Assembly (NCBI GenBank): GCA_003963125.1
Contig: RXJK01000086.1
Span: forward strand, 7,491-50,574
DNA from: Hyphomicrobiales bacterium
GTDB lineage: Bacteria; Pseudomonadota; Alphaproteobacteria; Rhizobiales; Hyphomicrobiaceae
DNA length: 43,084 nt
Direction of reading: 5' to 3'
The notes below the pieces were generated by a model that was not told the origin of the DNA, ran no database searches, and worked only from the letters and a program-made list of their open reading frames with translations. Of the stretch, positions 7,179 to 15,940 are shown piece by piece. How positions within the stretch are numbered: the first letter of the stretch is position 1; the number at the start of each line of letters is the position of its first letter. Made by a program: the position numbers and the translations under genes.

Positions 7179-8803
7179 GGCAGCAAGGCGTTCACGGCTT
7201 CGATCGTATCGGCCTCCGCGGCGGGCTTATCCCAGCGGATGCGGTGGATGCGCGGAAAACGCATGGCGATCCCGGACTTGTGCCGCGCTGAGGCCTGGAC
7301 GGCGTCGAAGGCGACCTCGAGAACCAGGCCAGCCGAGACCGCGCGCACCGGGCCAAAACGCTCCGTGGTGTGGTCGCGCACCCATTTGTCGAGATGGCGC
7401 AGTTCCTCGTCGGTGAAGCCTGAATAGGCCTTGCCGACCGGCACCAGTTCCTGGTCGCCCGTCTGCGTCATGCGCCAGACGCCGAAGGTGTAGTCGGAAT
7501 AATAGGACGAGCGCTTGCCCGCCCCGCGCTGGGCGTACATGAGGACGCAATCGAGCGTCAGCGGCGCGCGCTTCCACTTGTACCAGAGGCCCTTGATCCG
7601 GCCCGCGTGATAGGCGCTCTCCTTGCGTTTCAGCATCAGGCCTTCGATGCCTTCGGCGCGCGTGCCGGCCCAGATCCGGTTCAGTTCGTCGAAGCTGGCG
7701 AAGGGCACGAGGGCCGAGAGATCGACCAGCAGCGGCTTCTCGCGCTGCAGCCAGGCTTCGAGGCGGTGCCGGCGCTCGGTGAAGGGCAGGGGCCGCAAGT
7801 CCTCCTTGCCGTCGAACAGGAGGTCGTAGAGGCGCACGTGCACGGGATATTGCGACTGCATGCGCGGGGTGACGACCTTCCGGTTCAGGCGCTGCTGCAG
7901 GTCGTTGAAGGGCGCGACCTCGCCCTTGCGCATGACCAGCAACTCGCCATCCGCGACGCAATCGTGGCTCGTGAAGACCAGCCGGATCTCGGGGAACGCG
8001 CCCGAGATATCGTCGCCCTGGCGCGAGAAGATGCGCACCTGGCCGCCGCGCGCCGAGATCTGAACGCGGATGCCATCCCATTTCCACTCGGCGACGAAAT
8101 CGTCCGCGGCAAGGGACTTCCAGTCGTCGTCCTCGATGGGATGGGCCAGCATGACCGGGCGGAAGATCGGCAGGCCGTCGACGTCGGGGCGCGGGCCCTT
8201 GCCCTCGAGCCAGGCGAACAGGTTCGTGTAGGGCGCCTCGACGCCGTGCCAGACCTCCTCGACCTCGGCGACGTCGTGCCCGAAGGCTTCTGCCAGGGCA
8301 GTCTTGGCGAGACGGGCGGAGACGCCGACGCGCGGGGCACCACCGACGAACTTGAGAAGCGCCCACCGGCCTTGCGTGTCGAGATGGTCGAGCAGCGTGC
8401 CGAGGAGGCGCGTACTTTGCGCCGTGGTATCGCAATTGCTGAAGGCGTGCACGATCGCGCCGAGACCGAGTGCCGGCGGCTCCGGCGCGGGGCTCTCGCT
8501 GGGGTCTTGCGCCGCCGTGCGATGGGGCCAGAGCAGCGCCACCGTCTCGGCGGTATCGCCGACGTAGTCGCGGGACAGACGATAGAGCACCGGATCGATG
8601 AAGGTCTCGGTGAGTTCGGCCAGCATCCGGCGCAGCGGCAGGCGGCCGAGGACGGCCTGCGGCACGCCGTCGGTCAGCGCGGCCAGCGCCCAGCCGCGAT
8701 CGGGGTCCGGCGTCGAGCGGAAATAGGCGACCATGCGCGAGAGCTTGCGGTTGCGGCTCTGGATGTAGCCGAGATCCTCGAGAAGCTGGGCGAAGGCCCG
8801 CAT
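7154..8803 (-). CDS. ATP-dependent DNA ligase (exonuclease-linked type)
   Basis: 549 residues. An N-terminal DNA-binding region is followed by the nucleotidyltransferase core with the adenylation motif EWKWDGIRV (Lys241), further motifs around FSRQGDDIS and DGELLVM, EGLMLKR, and WYKWKR, then an OB-fold domain ending in FPRIHRIRWDKP. It seals nicks in double-stranded DNA with ATP. The ATG overlaps the exonuclease stop codon as TGATG (8805-8801), so the two are translationally coupled. The frame stays open far upstream, but that part is a shadow of the exonuclease gene. Confidence 0.92.
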   Translation of the reverse strand: MRAFAQLLEDLGYIQSRNRKLSRMVAYFRSTPDPDRGWALAALTDGVPQAVLGRLPLRRMLAELTETFIDPVLYRLSRDYVGDTAETVALLWPHRTAAQDPSESPAPEPPALGLGAIVHAFSNCDTTAQSTRLLGTLLDHLDTQGRWALLKFVGGAPRVGVSARLAKTALAEAFGHDVAEVEEVWHGVEAPYTNLFAWLEGKGPRPDVDGLPIFRPVMLAHPIEDDDWKSLAADDFVAEWKWDGIRVQISARGGQVRIFSRQGDDISGAFPEIRLVFTSHDCVADGELLVMRKGEVAPFNDLQQRLNRKVVTPRMQSQYPVHVRLYDLLFDGKEDLRPLPFTERRHRLEAWLQREKPLLVDLSALVPFASFDELNRIWAGTRAEGIEGLMLKRKESAYHAGRIKGLWYKWKRAPLTLDCVLMYAQRGAGKRSSYYSDYTFGVWRMTQTGDQELVPVGKAYSGFTDEELRHLDKWVRDHTTERFGPVRAVSAGLVLEVAFDAVQASARHKSGIAMRFPRIHRIRWDKPAAEADTIEAVNALLPQSERPPN

Positions 8804-9831
8804 CACTCGGCCTCCTCGTCCCAGCCGACGATCGAGAGGGCGCGCGCCTTGACGCCGTGCGTCGAGAGATAGTGGCCCAGCGCATCGTCGCGGCCGTGCG
8901 TGATCCAGACTTCGCCCGCGCCGGTTTCGCGGATGGTGGCGACGAGTTCGGGCCAGTCGGCGTGATCGGATACGACGAGGGGCAGTTCCACGCCCTGCTG
9001 GCGGGCGCGGCCCTTGATGCGCATCCAGCCCGAGGCGAACGCGGTGACCGGATCGGCAAAGCGCCGCGACCAGCGCTCGCGCAATGCCGACGGCGGGCAC
9101 ATGACGAGTTCCCCCGCGAGCGTGCCGCGTTCGGCGTCGGCCACGTAGACGAGCGGTCCGAGTGCGACGCCGCAGGCCTCGTAGAGTTCGCACAGGCTCA
9201 CCATGGCGCCGTGCAGGTAGATCGGCTTCTCGTAGCCTGCCTCGCGCACCAGCTTGATCATGCGCTGGCATTTGCCGAGGCCGTAGGCGCCGACGAGGTG
9301 GGCGCGTTCGGGCTGCTCCTCCAGAGAGTGGAGGAGCTTGCGCGCCTCGTGCTCGGCCGGCTCGTGCTGGAACACGGGCAGCGCGAAGGTCGCTTCCGTG
9401 ACGAAGAGATCGCAGGGCACGAGTTCGAATGGCCGGCACGTGGGGTCGTGCGCGCGCTTGTAGTCGCCGGAGACGACGGCGCGGCAGCCTTGCTTCTCGA
9501 TCACGACCTGCGCGGAGCCCAGGATGTGGCCTGCCGGCACGAGCCGAACCTGGACCTCGGACAGCGTGATCGTCTCGCCGTAGGGGAGCGGCTGGAAGGA
9601 GCCCGCGCTTTCCTTGCCGAGCCGCGCGTGCATGACGGCGATGGTCTCGGGCGTGGCGAGCACGGCGCCGTGCCCGGCACGCGCATGATCGGAGTGGCCG
9701 TGGGTGATCACGGCGCGTTCGACGGGCTGATGCGGATCGATATGGAAGCCGCCCGCGGCGCAATAGAGGCCGCGGTCGTCGGGATAGAGCCAGGTGTGGA
9801 AGGGCGCAGCGGCGCGGCGGAGCGCAGTCAT
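8803..9831 (-). CDS. Ligase-associated DNA exonuclease (metallo-beta-lactamase fold)
   Basis: 342 residues from the ATG at 9831 (an in-frame TTG at 9852 is possible). It has the metallo-beta-lactamase/beta-CASP metal site HGHSDH (H44, H46, D48, H49), PAGHILGSAQ, SGDYKR and a late His in VVSDHADW. This matches the family found beside ATP-dependent ligases, often with an Lhr-type helicase and PdeM phosphoesterase. Only the exonuclease-ligase pair is present here. The start is 49 bp after the kinase stop on the same strand, so it may be read from the kinase promoter. No clear Shine-Dalgarno is seen. Confidence 0.88.
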   Translation of the reverse strand: MTALRRAAAPFHTWLYPDDRGLYCAAGGFHIDPHQPVERAVITHGHSDHARAGHGAVLATPETIAVMHARLGKESAGSFQPLPYGETITLSEVQVRLVPAGHILGSAQVVIEKQGCRAVVSGDYKRAHDPTCRPFELVPCDLFVTEATFALPVFQHEPAEHEARKLLHSLEEQPERAHLVGAYGLGKCQRMIKLVREAGYEKPIYLHGAMVSLCELYEACGVALGPLVYVADAERGTLAGELVMCPPSALRERWSRRFADPVTAFASGWMRIKGRARQQGVELPLVVSDHADWPELVATIRETGAGEVWITHGRDDALGHYLSTHGVKARALSIVGWDEEAE

Positions 9832-9880
9832 CGGCGCGGACCATAGCGCCAATCGACGGCCGCTCGCAATTGCCGGCCGG

Positions 9881-12800
9881 TCATGTCTCCGTGAGTTCGC
9901 GCACGCGCCGGGCGAGCACGTCCATGGCGAAGGGCTTGGCGATGATCTGCATGCCGGGCGCGAGCAGGTCCTTGGCCGTTGTGGCGTTCTCGGCGTACCC
10001 GGTCATGAACAGCACCTTGAGCCCGGGCCGAACCAATCGGGCCGCATCGGCAACCTGACGGCCGTTGAGGCCCGGCAGCCCGACGTCCGTGACGAGCAGG
10101 TCGATGGCGCGGCTCGACTGCAGGATTTCAAGACCTTGCGGGCCGTCCTTGGCTTCGAGGATCTGGAAGCCCATCTCGGCCAAAGCATCGACGACCAGGA
10201 GGCGCACCAGCGCCTCGTCCTCGATGACGAGGACGGTGCGGCCCTTGCCGCTGCTGGGCTCCGGCGGTGCGGGGCTTGTCTCGGCGGGCGCGTGGACGGG
10301 CGCGTCGACGCGCGGCAGGATGATGCGCACGGTCGTGCCCGCGCCGATCTCGCTGTCGATCTTCACGTAGCCGTCCGACTGGCGCACGAAGCCGTAGATC
10401 ATGGAGAGGCCGAGGCCTGTGCCCTGGCCGAGCGGCTTGGTCGTGAAGAACGGGTCGAAGGCGCGCGCCTTGACGTCGGGGGACATGCCGATGCCCGTGT
10501 CGCGCACGACGAGGGCCACATAGGTGCCCGGGGCGACGCCGGTGCCGTCGAGATCCGCTACCGCAAGGTTGTGCGTCTCGATGGTCACGGTGCCGCCGTC
10601 GGGCATCGCGTCGCGGGCGTTGATGACGAGGTTGAGGATCGCATTCTCGAGCTGGTTCTGGTCGCAGTGGGCAAAGCCGAGGTCAGGCTCGAGCGCCAAG
10701 TCGAGCGTGAGACGCTCGCCGATCGTGCGGCGGACGAGATCCTCCATCGACTGGATCAGCGGATTGATGTTGAGCGTCTTGGGGTCGAGCGGTTGCCGTC
10801 GCGAGAAGGCCAGGAGGCGATGCGTGAGGGCTGCCGCGCGGTTGGCCGAGCCCATGGCGCCCGACAGGAAGCGCTCGATCTCTTCGAGGCGGCCCTGCGT
10901 CACGCGCTGGCGCACCTGCTCCAGCGAGCCGATGATGCCCTGCAGGAGATTGTTGAAGTCGTGGGCGATGCCGCCGGTGAGCTGGCCTACGGCCTCCATC
11001 TTCTGCGATTGGCGCAGCGCATCTTCCGTGCGGCGAAGCGTTTCGGCGGCCTCCTTCTCGTCCGTGACGTCGCGCGCCACGGCGTAGATCTGCCCCTCGT
11101 GCGGCACGGCCGTCCACGAGATCCAGCGGTAGCTGCCGTCCTTGTGGCGCAGGCGGTTCTCGAAGCGGGAGATGCGGTTGCCGAGGGTTAGCTGCTTCTG
11201 GTGCTGGCGCGTGCGGGCGTGGTCCTCGGGATGCTCCAGCCACTCCGACGTGCGGCCGATCAGTTCGCTCTCGCTCCAGCCGAGCGTTGCCGTCACGGCC
11301 GGGTTGACGTTGAGCCAGATGCCGTTGATGTCGGCGACGATCAGCAGGTCCTGCGACACGGTCCAGATGCGGTCGCGCTCGCGCGTGCGGGCGGCGACGA
11401 GGGCTTCGAGGCGTTCGTTGAGGCCGCGCAGCTCGATCTCGGCCTGCTTGGCGGCGGTGATGTCGTGGGCGACGCCGATGAAGCCGATGTGCTGGCCGTC
11501 GATGCCCCAGCGCGGCTGCGATTCCGATCTCAGCCAGCGCCATGTGCCGTCGGCGCGGCGATAGCGCGCTTCGAGCGCGAACGGCTTGAGCGAGCTTTCG
11601 CCGGCGACCTGCTCGACGAGGATACGCTGGAGGTCTTGCGGGTGCAGTGCCTTGCGCCAGTCGAAGGCGAGGCAGTCGTCATAGGAGCCCCCGAGGAAAT
11701 CCTGGTAGGCCTGGTTGACGAACGCGCGCTTGCCGTCGAGGCGGCTCACCCACATCGGCACGGGCGCGCTGTTGGCGATAAGCCGGAAGCGCTCCTCGCT
11801 TTCCTTCAGCGCCTTTTCGCCCGCGCGCTGCTCGGTGATGTCGACGTTGACGCCGATCATGCCGAGGAAGGCGCCGTTGGCGCCGAAGCGCGGCTGGGCC
11901 GTGGTGTGCAGCGTGCGGTATTCGCCGTCGGCGCGCCGGTAGCGGGCTTCGGCCGTGAAGCCGGTGCGCTCGGCCATGGCGCGGATGACGATCGCGGACA
12001 AGGATGGCACGTCGTCGGGATGAATGGTGCGAGCCCAGTCGAAGGTCGGCACGTCGTCGGCGGCGACGCCCCAGAACTCGCGCAAGTTGCGGTTGATGTA
12101 GAGGCATTTGCCGGTCGTATCCGCCATCCACAGCATGACGGGAGCGCTCTCGGAGACGAGCCGGAAGCGGCGCTCGCTTTCGCGCAACGCCTGCTCGGCA
12201 ATCTTGCGCTCCGTGATGTCGATATGAGCGCCGACGAGGCGGATGGCCCTGCCGGTCGCGTCGCGCTCGATCTCGGCCTTGACGGCGATCCAGCGCAGTT
12301 CGCCATCGTTGGGGCGGATGATGCGGTATTCGGCGCTGTAGTCCGTCGCCGTGCTGTGGACGGCGTCGATGAAGGCCCGCTCGGTGCGCGCGCGATCATC
12401 GGGATGGATGCGGCGGACCCAGTCCTCGTGGCTCTCGTGGGCGTCCTCGGGCCTAAGACCGTGGATGCTCAGGTATTCCGGGGAGCGCCGGTTGTGAAAG
12501 CCGCCGACGAGATGCACCTCGACGCCGCCGACCTTTCCGATCTTCTGCACGCGGGCGAGATCCGCCTCGCGGTCGCGGAGCGCGCGCTCGGTGCGGATCT
12601 GGTCGTCGATGTCCGTGTTGGTGCCGATCCAGCGCAGCACGGCGCCGTCGGCGTCGCGGATCGGGGTGGCGCGCGAGAGGTGCCAGCGATACTCGCCGTC
12701 GCGGCGCTTCAGGCGAACGTCGCTTTGGAACACTTCGCCGCTCTTCAGCGCCTTGGCCCAGGCGTCCGCAGCGCGCTCGCGGTCATCGGGATGCACGACC

Positions 12801-13465
12801 TTGCGCCAGCGCTGGCTCAAGTTCTCGGTCCGGCGCAACCCCGTGTAGTCGAGAAGCTGCCGGTTGAGCCAGTCGACATGGCCGTCCGGCGTCGCCGACC
12901 AGACGTGGTTCGGCAGCGCATTGGCGAAGGTGCGGAACTGGGCCTCGCTGTTCTTGAGCGCGCGTTCCGCACGCACGCGCTGCGTCGTCTCGATGACGAT
13001 GGCCATCACGCCGACGGGCTGCCCGGTTTCATCGCGCAGCGGGCTGTAGTCGAGATTGAACCAGACGTCCTCCGGCATGCCGGAGCGGAACAGGATGAGC
13101 TTCTCGTCGCGAAAGCTCAGCGGCTGGCCGCGCAGCCCCATCTCCATGACGTGGCGGTTGAAGGCGGCGACCTCGGGCCAACCCTCAAGCACCTTCGAGC
13201 CCAGCAGGTCGGGGTGGCGTCCTCCTGCGACGACGGAATAGGCGTCGTTGTAGATCATCACGCCATCGCGCCCCCACAGGGTGGCGATCGGCACGGGCGA
13301 CTGAAGTATATTGTCGACGGTGGTCTTCAGGCTTTGCGGCCAGCGGCTGATCGGCCCGAGCGCGGTGCGCGACCAGTCGAAGTTGCGTATGCGCGCGCCC
13401 ATCTCCCCGCCGCCCGCGGGAAAGACTATGGCCTCCACTGCAGGCGCCAGCACATTCTGCTCCAC
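9881..13465 (-). CDS. Cytosolic hybrid sensor histidine kinase with six PAS domains and a receiver domain
   Basis: About 1,194 residues with no membrane segment. An N-terminal PAS-like module (FDWSRTALGPISRWPQSL) is followed by five more PAS units, several with PAC linkers (SEERFRLIANSAP-type starts), up to about residue 815. Next come HisKA with phospho-His H835 (GGIAHDFNNLL), HATPase_c with NLVINARDA, DTGIGM and GQGTGLGLS, and a receiver domain (1075-1194) with phospho-Asp D1127 (VTDVGLPG) and KPF. I chose GTG at 13465 because GAGGGG lies 9 nt upstream; the ATG at 13402 is the alternative. An exact EcfG promoter precedes it. The signal sensed is unknown. Confidence 0.9.
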   Translation of the reverse strand: MEQNVLAPAVEAIVFPAGGGEMGARIRNFDWSRTALGPISRWPQSLKTTVDNILQSPVPIATLWGRDGVMIYNDAYSVVAGGRHPDLLGSKVLEGWPEVAAFNRHVMEMGLRGQPLSFRDEKLILFRSGMPEDVWFNLDYSPLRDETGQPVGVMAIVIETTQRVRAERALKNSEAQFRTFANALPNHVWSATPDGHVDWLNRQLLDYTGLRRTENLSQRWRKVVHPDDRERAADAWAKALKSGEVFQSDVRLKRRDGEYRWHLSRATPIRDADGAVLRWIGTNTDIDDQIRTERALRDREADLARVQKIGKVGGVEVHLVGGFHNRRSPEYLSIHGLRPEDAHESHEDWVRRIHPDDRARTERAFIDAVHSTATDYSAEYRIIRPNDGELRWIAVKAEIERDATGRAIRLVGAHIDITERKIAEQALRESERRFRLVSESAPVMLWMADTTGKCLYINRNLREFWGVAADDVPTFDWARTIHPDDVPSLSAIVIRAMAERTGFTAEARYRRADGEYRTLHTTAQPRFGANGAFLGMIGVNVDITEQRAGEKALKESEERFRLIANSAPVPMWVSRLDGKRAFVNQAYQDFLGGSYDDCLAFDWRKALHPQDLQRILVEQVAGESSLKPFALEARYRRADGTWRWLRSESQPRWGIDGQHIGFIGVAHDITAAKQAEIELRGLNERLEALVAARTRERDRIWTVSQDLLIVADINGIWLNVNPAVTATLGWSESELIGRTSEWLEHPEDHARTRQHQKQLTLGNRISRFENRLRHKDGSYRWISWTAVPHEGQIYAVARDVTDEKEAAETLRRTEDALRQSQKMEAVGQLTGGIAHDFNNLLQGIIGSLEQVRQRVTQGRLEEIERFLSGAMGSANRAAALTHRLLAFSRRQPLDPKTLNINPLIQSMEDLVRRTIGERLTLDLALEPDLGFAHCDQNQLENAILNLVINARDAMPDGGTVTIETHNLAVADLDGTGVAPGTYVALVVRDTGIGMSPDVKARAFDPFFTTKPLGQGTGLGLSMIYGFVRQSDGYVKIDSEIGAGTTVRIILPRVDAPVHAPAETSPAPPEPSSGKGRTVLVIEDEALVRLLVVDALAEMGFQILEAKDGPQGLEILQSSRAIDLLVTDVGLPGLNGRQVADAARLVRPGLKVLFMTGYAENATTAKDLLAPGMQIIAKPFAMDVLARRVRELTET

Positions 13466-13485
13466 TGAGAAAATCCCCTCAAGGC

Positions 13486-13510
13486 AACGGTCGGTGCGCG
13501 GTTTGGTTCC
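13486..13510 (-). promoter_or_regulatory. EcfG (general stress response) promoter for the PAS kinase
   Basis: On the minus strand, GGAAC (13510-13506), a 16-nt spacer and CGTT (13489-13486) match the EcfG consensus exactly. Transcription would begin near 13480, so the leader is either very short (GTG start at 13465) or about 78 nt (ATG at 13402). Confidence 0.75.
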
Positions 13511-13570
13511 AAGCGACGGGAACGACGGCCGAAGCGGTGAAGGCAAAGCTTGGCCTCTCGGAAACGCGTT

Positions 13571-13604
13571 CGCCCCGCCGGTGGATGCCGGCGGGGCGCT
13601 TTTT
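13571..13604 (+). terminator. Strong hairpin with T-run facing right
   Basis: CGCCCCGCCGG (13571-13581) pairs perfectly over 11 bp with CCGGCGGGGCG (13588-13598), and C plus TTTTT follows on the plus strand. No plus-strand gene ends here. It lies downstream of the minus-strand OmpA remnant, so it may be that gene's old terminator, and it also insulates the kinase promoter. Confidence 0.6.
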
Positions 13605-13630
13605 GGGAATATGCGGCCGGTGGGGAGCCG

Positions 13631-13720
13631 TCAGCGCGTGGGGTTGGCGGCGCGCTGGGCTTCCTGCGCGCAGGTGTTCACCACGATCTCGACGCGGCGG
13701 TTCTTCTGGAGAATAGAGGT
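13631..13720 (-). pseudogene. C-terminal remnant of an OmpA/MotB-family gene
   Basis: The minus-strand frame ending at the TGA at 13631-13633 reads QKNRRVEIVVNTCAQEAQ and ends NPTR. NRRVEI is the classic near-terminal motif of the OmpA-like peptidoglycan-binding domain. The frame meets a stop about 40 codons upstream and the sequence further 5' shows no OmpA similarity, so only the last 25 to 30 codons survive. It is not a functional gene as it stands. Confidence 0.5.
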
Positions 13721-13825
13721 GGTGCGTCTGCCTCGTATCGGTGCAGGCTATCGGCAAAAGAGGCCTGCAGCCGCGCTGCTCCTGCAACGCGGCGCATGAT
13801 CCGAAAATGAATTTGGAAAGGGGCC

Positions 13826-14239
13826 TCAGGAACCCTGCGGGGGGTCCACGAGGCGCGTCTTGAAGTTCGCGGGCGACACGATCTCGAGGACCTCGAAATC
13901 CTCCGAGCAGGCAATCTCGCGGTGCTTGATGCCGGGCGCCTGATGAATGCAATCACCCTTGCGGATGGTGTGCTGGCCCTGGCCCTCGTACTCGAACGTG
14001 GCCCAGCCGTTGAGCACGTAGACTAATTGGAAATCGCAATCGTGCACGTGCCACTGCTGCACGGCATCTGCAACCTTGCGGCCGTTGTGGCGGATGACGT
14101 GGGCGACGTAGTTGCCCTGGGTCCCCTCCTTGATGCCGAGGTCGCGGTATTCGAAGATCTCGCGCAGGCCGGGCGTCCACTTCGCCTTGTCGGCCTCGCT
14201 GTGGACGAAGTGCCAGGTGTCGTGGGCGGTGTCTGTCAT
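13826..14239 (-). CDS. Cupin-domain protein
   Basis: A 137-residue single cupin fold: conserved motif 1 around QQWHVHDCDFQLVYVLNGWATFEYEG (HxH, with a later Glu) and motif 2 around GDCIHQAPGIKHREIACSEDFEVLEI. Such proteins bind a metal and act as small dioxygenases, isomerases or sensors; the substrate here cannot be told. GGGAGAG precedes the ATG at 14239; the frame is open further upstream but lacks cupin sequence there. It lies 82 bp downstream of the DUF302 gene on the same strand. Confidence 0.8.
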   Translation of the reverse strand: MTDTAHDTWHFVHSEADKAKWTPGLREIFEYRDLGIKEGTQGNYVAHVIRHNGRKVADAVQQWHVHDCDFQLVYVLNGWATFEYEGQGQHTIRKGDCIHQAPGIKHREIACSEDFEVLEIVSPANFKTRLVDPPQGS

Positions 14240-14321
14240 GGCGCTCTCCCGATGCGGCGGCCGGTTCGTCCCGGCGCTGATCTGGGAGTATAGGCGGCCG
14301 GCGGCGCTTTGCCAGGGCCCC

Positions 14322-14756
14322 TTAGCCGGCGGTGGCGGCCTTGGCGATCTCGCCCGTGACGGCTGCGAGTTCCTGCGCCAGCGGTGCCATGCCGGCGTAG
14401 CCGGAGAACGCGGCAACGATGTCGGGGTGGCGCACGGAGACGGGGCCGCCTTCGGGGCTCAGCACCACGAACTTGAGGGGCGCCTCGACGATCGCATCCG
14501 CATTCGCGCCAAGCAGCCGTGCCATATAGCGGGGATGGAAATAGAAGATCTGGCGCGCGGGCTGGATGGCATAGCCGCCCTTGGCGAGCAGCATCTGCGG
14601 GTTGAGCTCGGCGAGCACCCAGAGGTCACGCGCGGCGATCTCGGCCTTCAGCCGCGCGACCGTCGTCTCGATGTCATGGGGGCTCGTGTAGGAGACTTGG
14701 CGCCCCTCAGGCAGGCTGGCCCCGAAAGCAAAGGGCACGGGCGAGAGCGTCGTCAT
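14322..14756 (-). CDS. DUF302 domain protein
   Basis: 144 residues. It shows the DUF302 layout: an early SPHDIETTVARLKAEIAARDLWVLAELNPQ segment, a PARQIFYFHPRYMARLL core (family members usually carry a P-x-xxxFGNP-like turn), and a C-terminal helical stretch. The biochemical function of the family is not settled. The ATG at 14756 is preferred over a start at 14798 because of an AAAGGC upstream and the domain boundary. It runs with the cupin gene downstream and follows the rhodanese gene after a 206-bp hairpin-rich gap. Confidence 0.7.
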   Translation of the reverse strand: MTTLSPVPFAFGASLPEGRQVSYTSPHDIETTVARLKAEIAARDLWVLAELNPQMLLAKGGYAIQPARQIFYFHPRYMARLLGANADAIVEAPLKFVVLSPEGGPVSVRHPDIVAAFSGYAGMAPLAQELAAVTGEIAKAATAG

Positions 14757-14842
14757 GGTGCGGTGTGCCTTTTGAAGGTGCCATATCCGTTGCCGCACTC
14801 AGCCTAGGCCGGCGCGGCGAGGACTTCCGAAGCTTGCGTGGA

Positions 14843-14960
14843 AGCCCGCCTACGCGGGCTTGACGGCCCAAGGGAAGGCGATCGCGCCAATCCATCTCCC
14901 GTCATCCCCGCGAAGTCGGGGATCCACGCCACTCTCGTGTGACAGCGTCCGAAGACGCTA
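14843..14960. repeat. Three stacked short palindromes between rhodanese and DUF302 genes
   Basis: Hairpin A: AAGCCCGC (14843-14850), loop CTAC, GCGGGCTT (14855-14862). Hairpin B: ATCCCCG (14904-14910) and CGGGGAT (14917-14923), part of a GTCATCCCCGCGAA-type palindrome of the kind commonly dispersed in proteobacterial genomes. Hairpin C: AGCGTC (14945-14950), CGAA, GACGCT (14955-14960). On the minus strand hairpin C is closed by a stable C(UUCG)G loop, directly after the rhodanese stop codon, and is a likely transcript end. Confidence 0.55.
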
Positions 14961-14962
14961 TC

Positions 14963-15835
14963 TCAGGCCGCGGTCTTCATGGCGACGGGGGCGCCGCTTT
15001 CGATCGGCAGGCTCGGATCGCGCGACCACTCGTTCCAGGAGCCGAAGTAGATCTTCACGTCCTTGATGCCGGCCTCCTTGAGGGCGACGAACGTGTTCGA
15101 CGCGCGCGCGCCCTTGAAGCAGTAGAGCATCACGGGCGTGTCGGGCGTGATGCCGACGGTGGCGCACTCGGCGAGGATCTCGGCGCGCGACTTGAACATC
15201 TGGCCAGCGGGCGTCGGCTTCATCATCCGATACCATTCGATCCAGACGGCGTTGGGCAGGCGCCCCTTGCGCGGGCAGAAATCCTTGCCGTAGGGCGAGG
15301 AGCTTTCGCCGATCCACTCGTCGACGTCGCGCACGTCGAGCTTGGCGATGGCCGGATTGGCGATGGCCGCCTTCATCGCTTCCTTGTCGGCGACTAGGAG
15401 GGCAGCCGCCTTGTCGACGGGGAAAGATTTCGCGACGGGCGTTGGGGCGACGGTGGTGACGGGCTTGCCCGCGGCCGTCCAGGCGGCAAGACCGCCGTGC
15501 AGCACCTTCGCTTTTGGGTAGCCCAGCGCCTGAAGCAGGAAGTAGCCGCGGCAGGATTGGCCGAAGCCCGAGGCCATGGATTGCTCGTAGATCACGGCCG
15601 TCTCTTCGCCGGAGAGACCGGCGTCGCCGAAGGCTTTCGCGAACTTGGAGAAGAGTTCGCTCATCCCTTCCGGCGTGGAGGTCGCGAGGTAGGTGAATAT
15701 CTCGTGCAGGTTGACGGCGCCGGGGATATGGCCGGCGGCGTAGCTCTTGGGATCGCGGGTGTCGATGACGACGGTCTTGCCCGAGGCAGCGAGGCTTGAA
15801 AGTTCATCCGGTGAAATCAGCACTGTGTCCGACAT
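14963..15835 (-). CDS. Tandem-rhodanese sulfurtransferase
   Basis: 290 residues forming two rhodanese domains. The N-terminal one is inactive (YEQSMASGFGQ, no Cys at the loop). The C-terminal one has the active-site loop CFKGAR, with the catalytic Cys in LYCFKGAR. It transfers a sulfane sulfur from thiosulfate or a persulfide to an acceptor such as cyanide or a thiol; 3-mercaptopyruvate specificity cannot be excluded. GGAGAGG precedes the ATG. It is the third gene after OsmC-like and acyl-CoA-dehydrogenase-like genes, 105 bp from the latter, which suggests a role in organosulfur or persulfide handling. Confidence 0.88.
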   Translation of the reverse strand: MSDTVLISPDELSSLAASGKTVVIDTRDPKSYAAGHIPGAVNLHEIFTYLATSTPEGMSELFSKFAKAFGDAGLSGEETAVIYEQSMASGFGQSCRGYFLLQALGYPKAKVLHGGLAAWTAAGKPVTTVAPTPVAKSFPVDKAAALLVADKEAMKAAIANPAIAKLDVRDVDEWIGESSSPYGKDFCPRKGRLPNAVWIEWYRMMKPTPAGQMFKSRAEILAECATVGITPDTPVMLYCFKGARASNTFVALKEAGIKDVKIYFGSWNEWSRDPSLPIESGAPVAMKTAA

Positions 15836-15940
15836 GACGACCTCTCCAATGTTGCGTGACGAAATCCGTGCCGCATGACCTCATGCAGCCCGATGCTCAG
15901 CCTCATGCATCTCCTCGCTCGAAGGTTGGTCTCGTTGCGC

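Noticed and set aside
8804-9844. N-terminal extension of the ligase frame (total 896 codons)
   Set aside because: Arg-rich sequence that is the out-of-frame copy of the exonuclease gene; the ligase starts at the coupled ATG at 8803.
11201-13468. 755-codon open frame opposite the PAS kinase
   Set aside because: Antisense shadow; Val/Ala/Asp-rich with no family features, and the opposite frame is a clear hybrid kinase.
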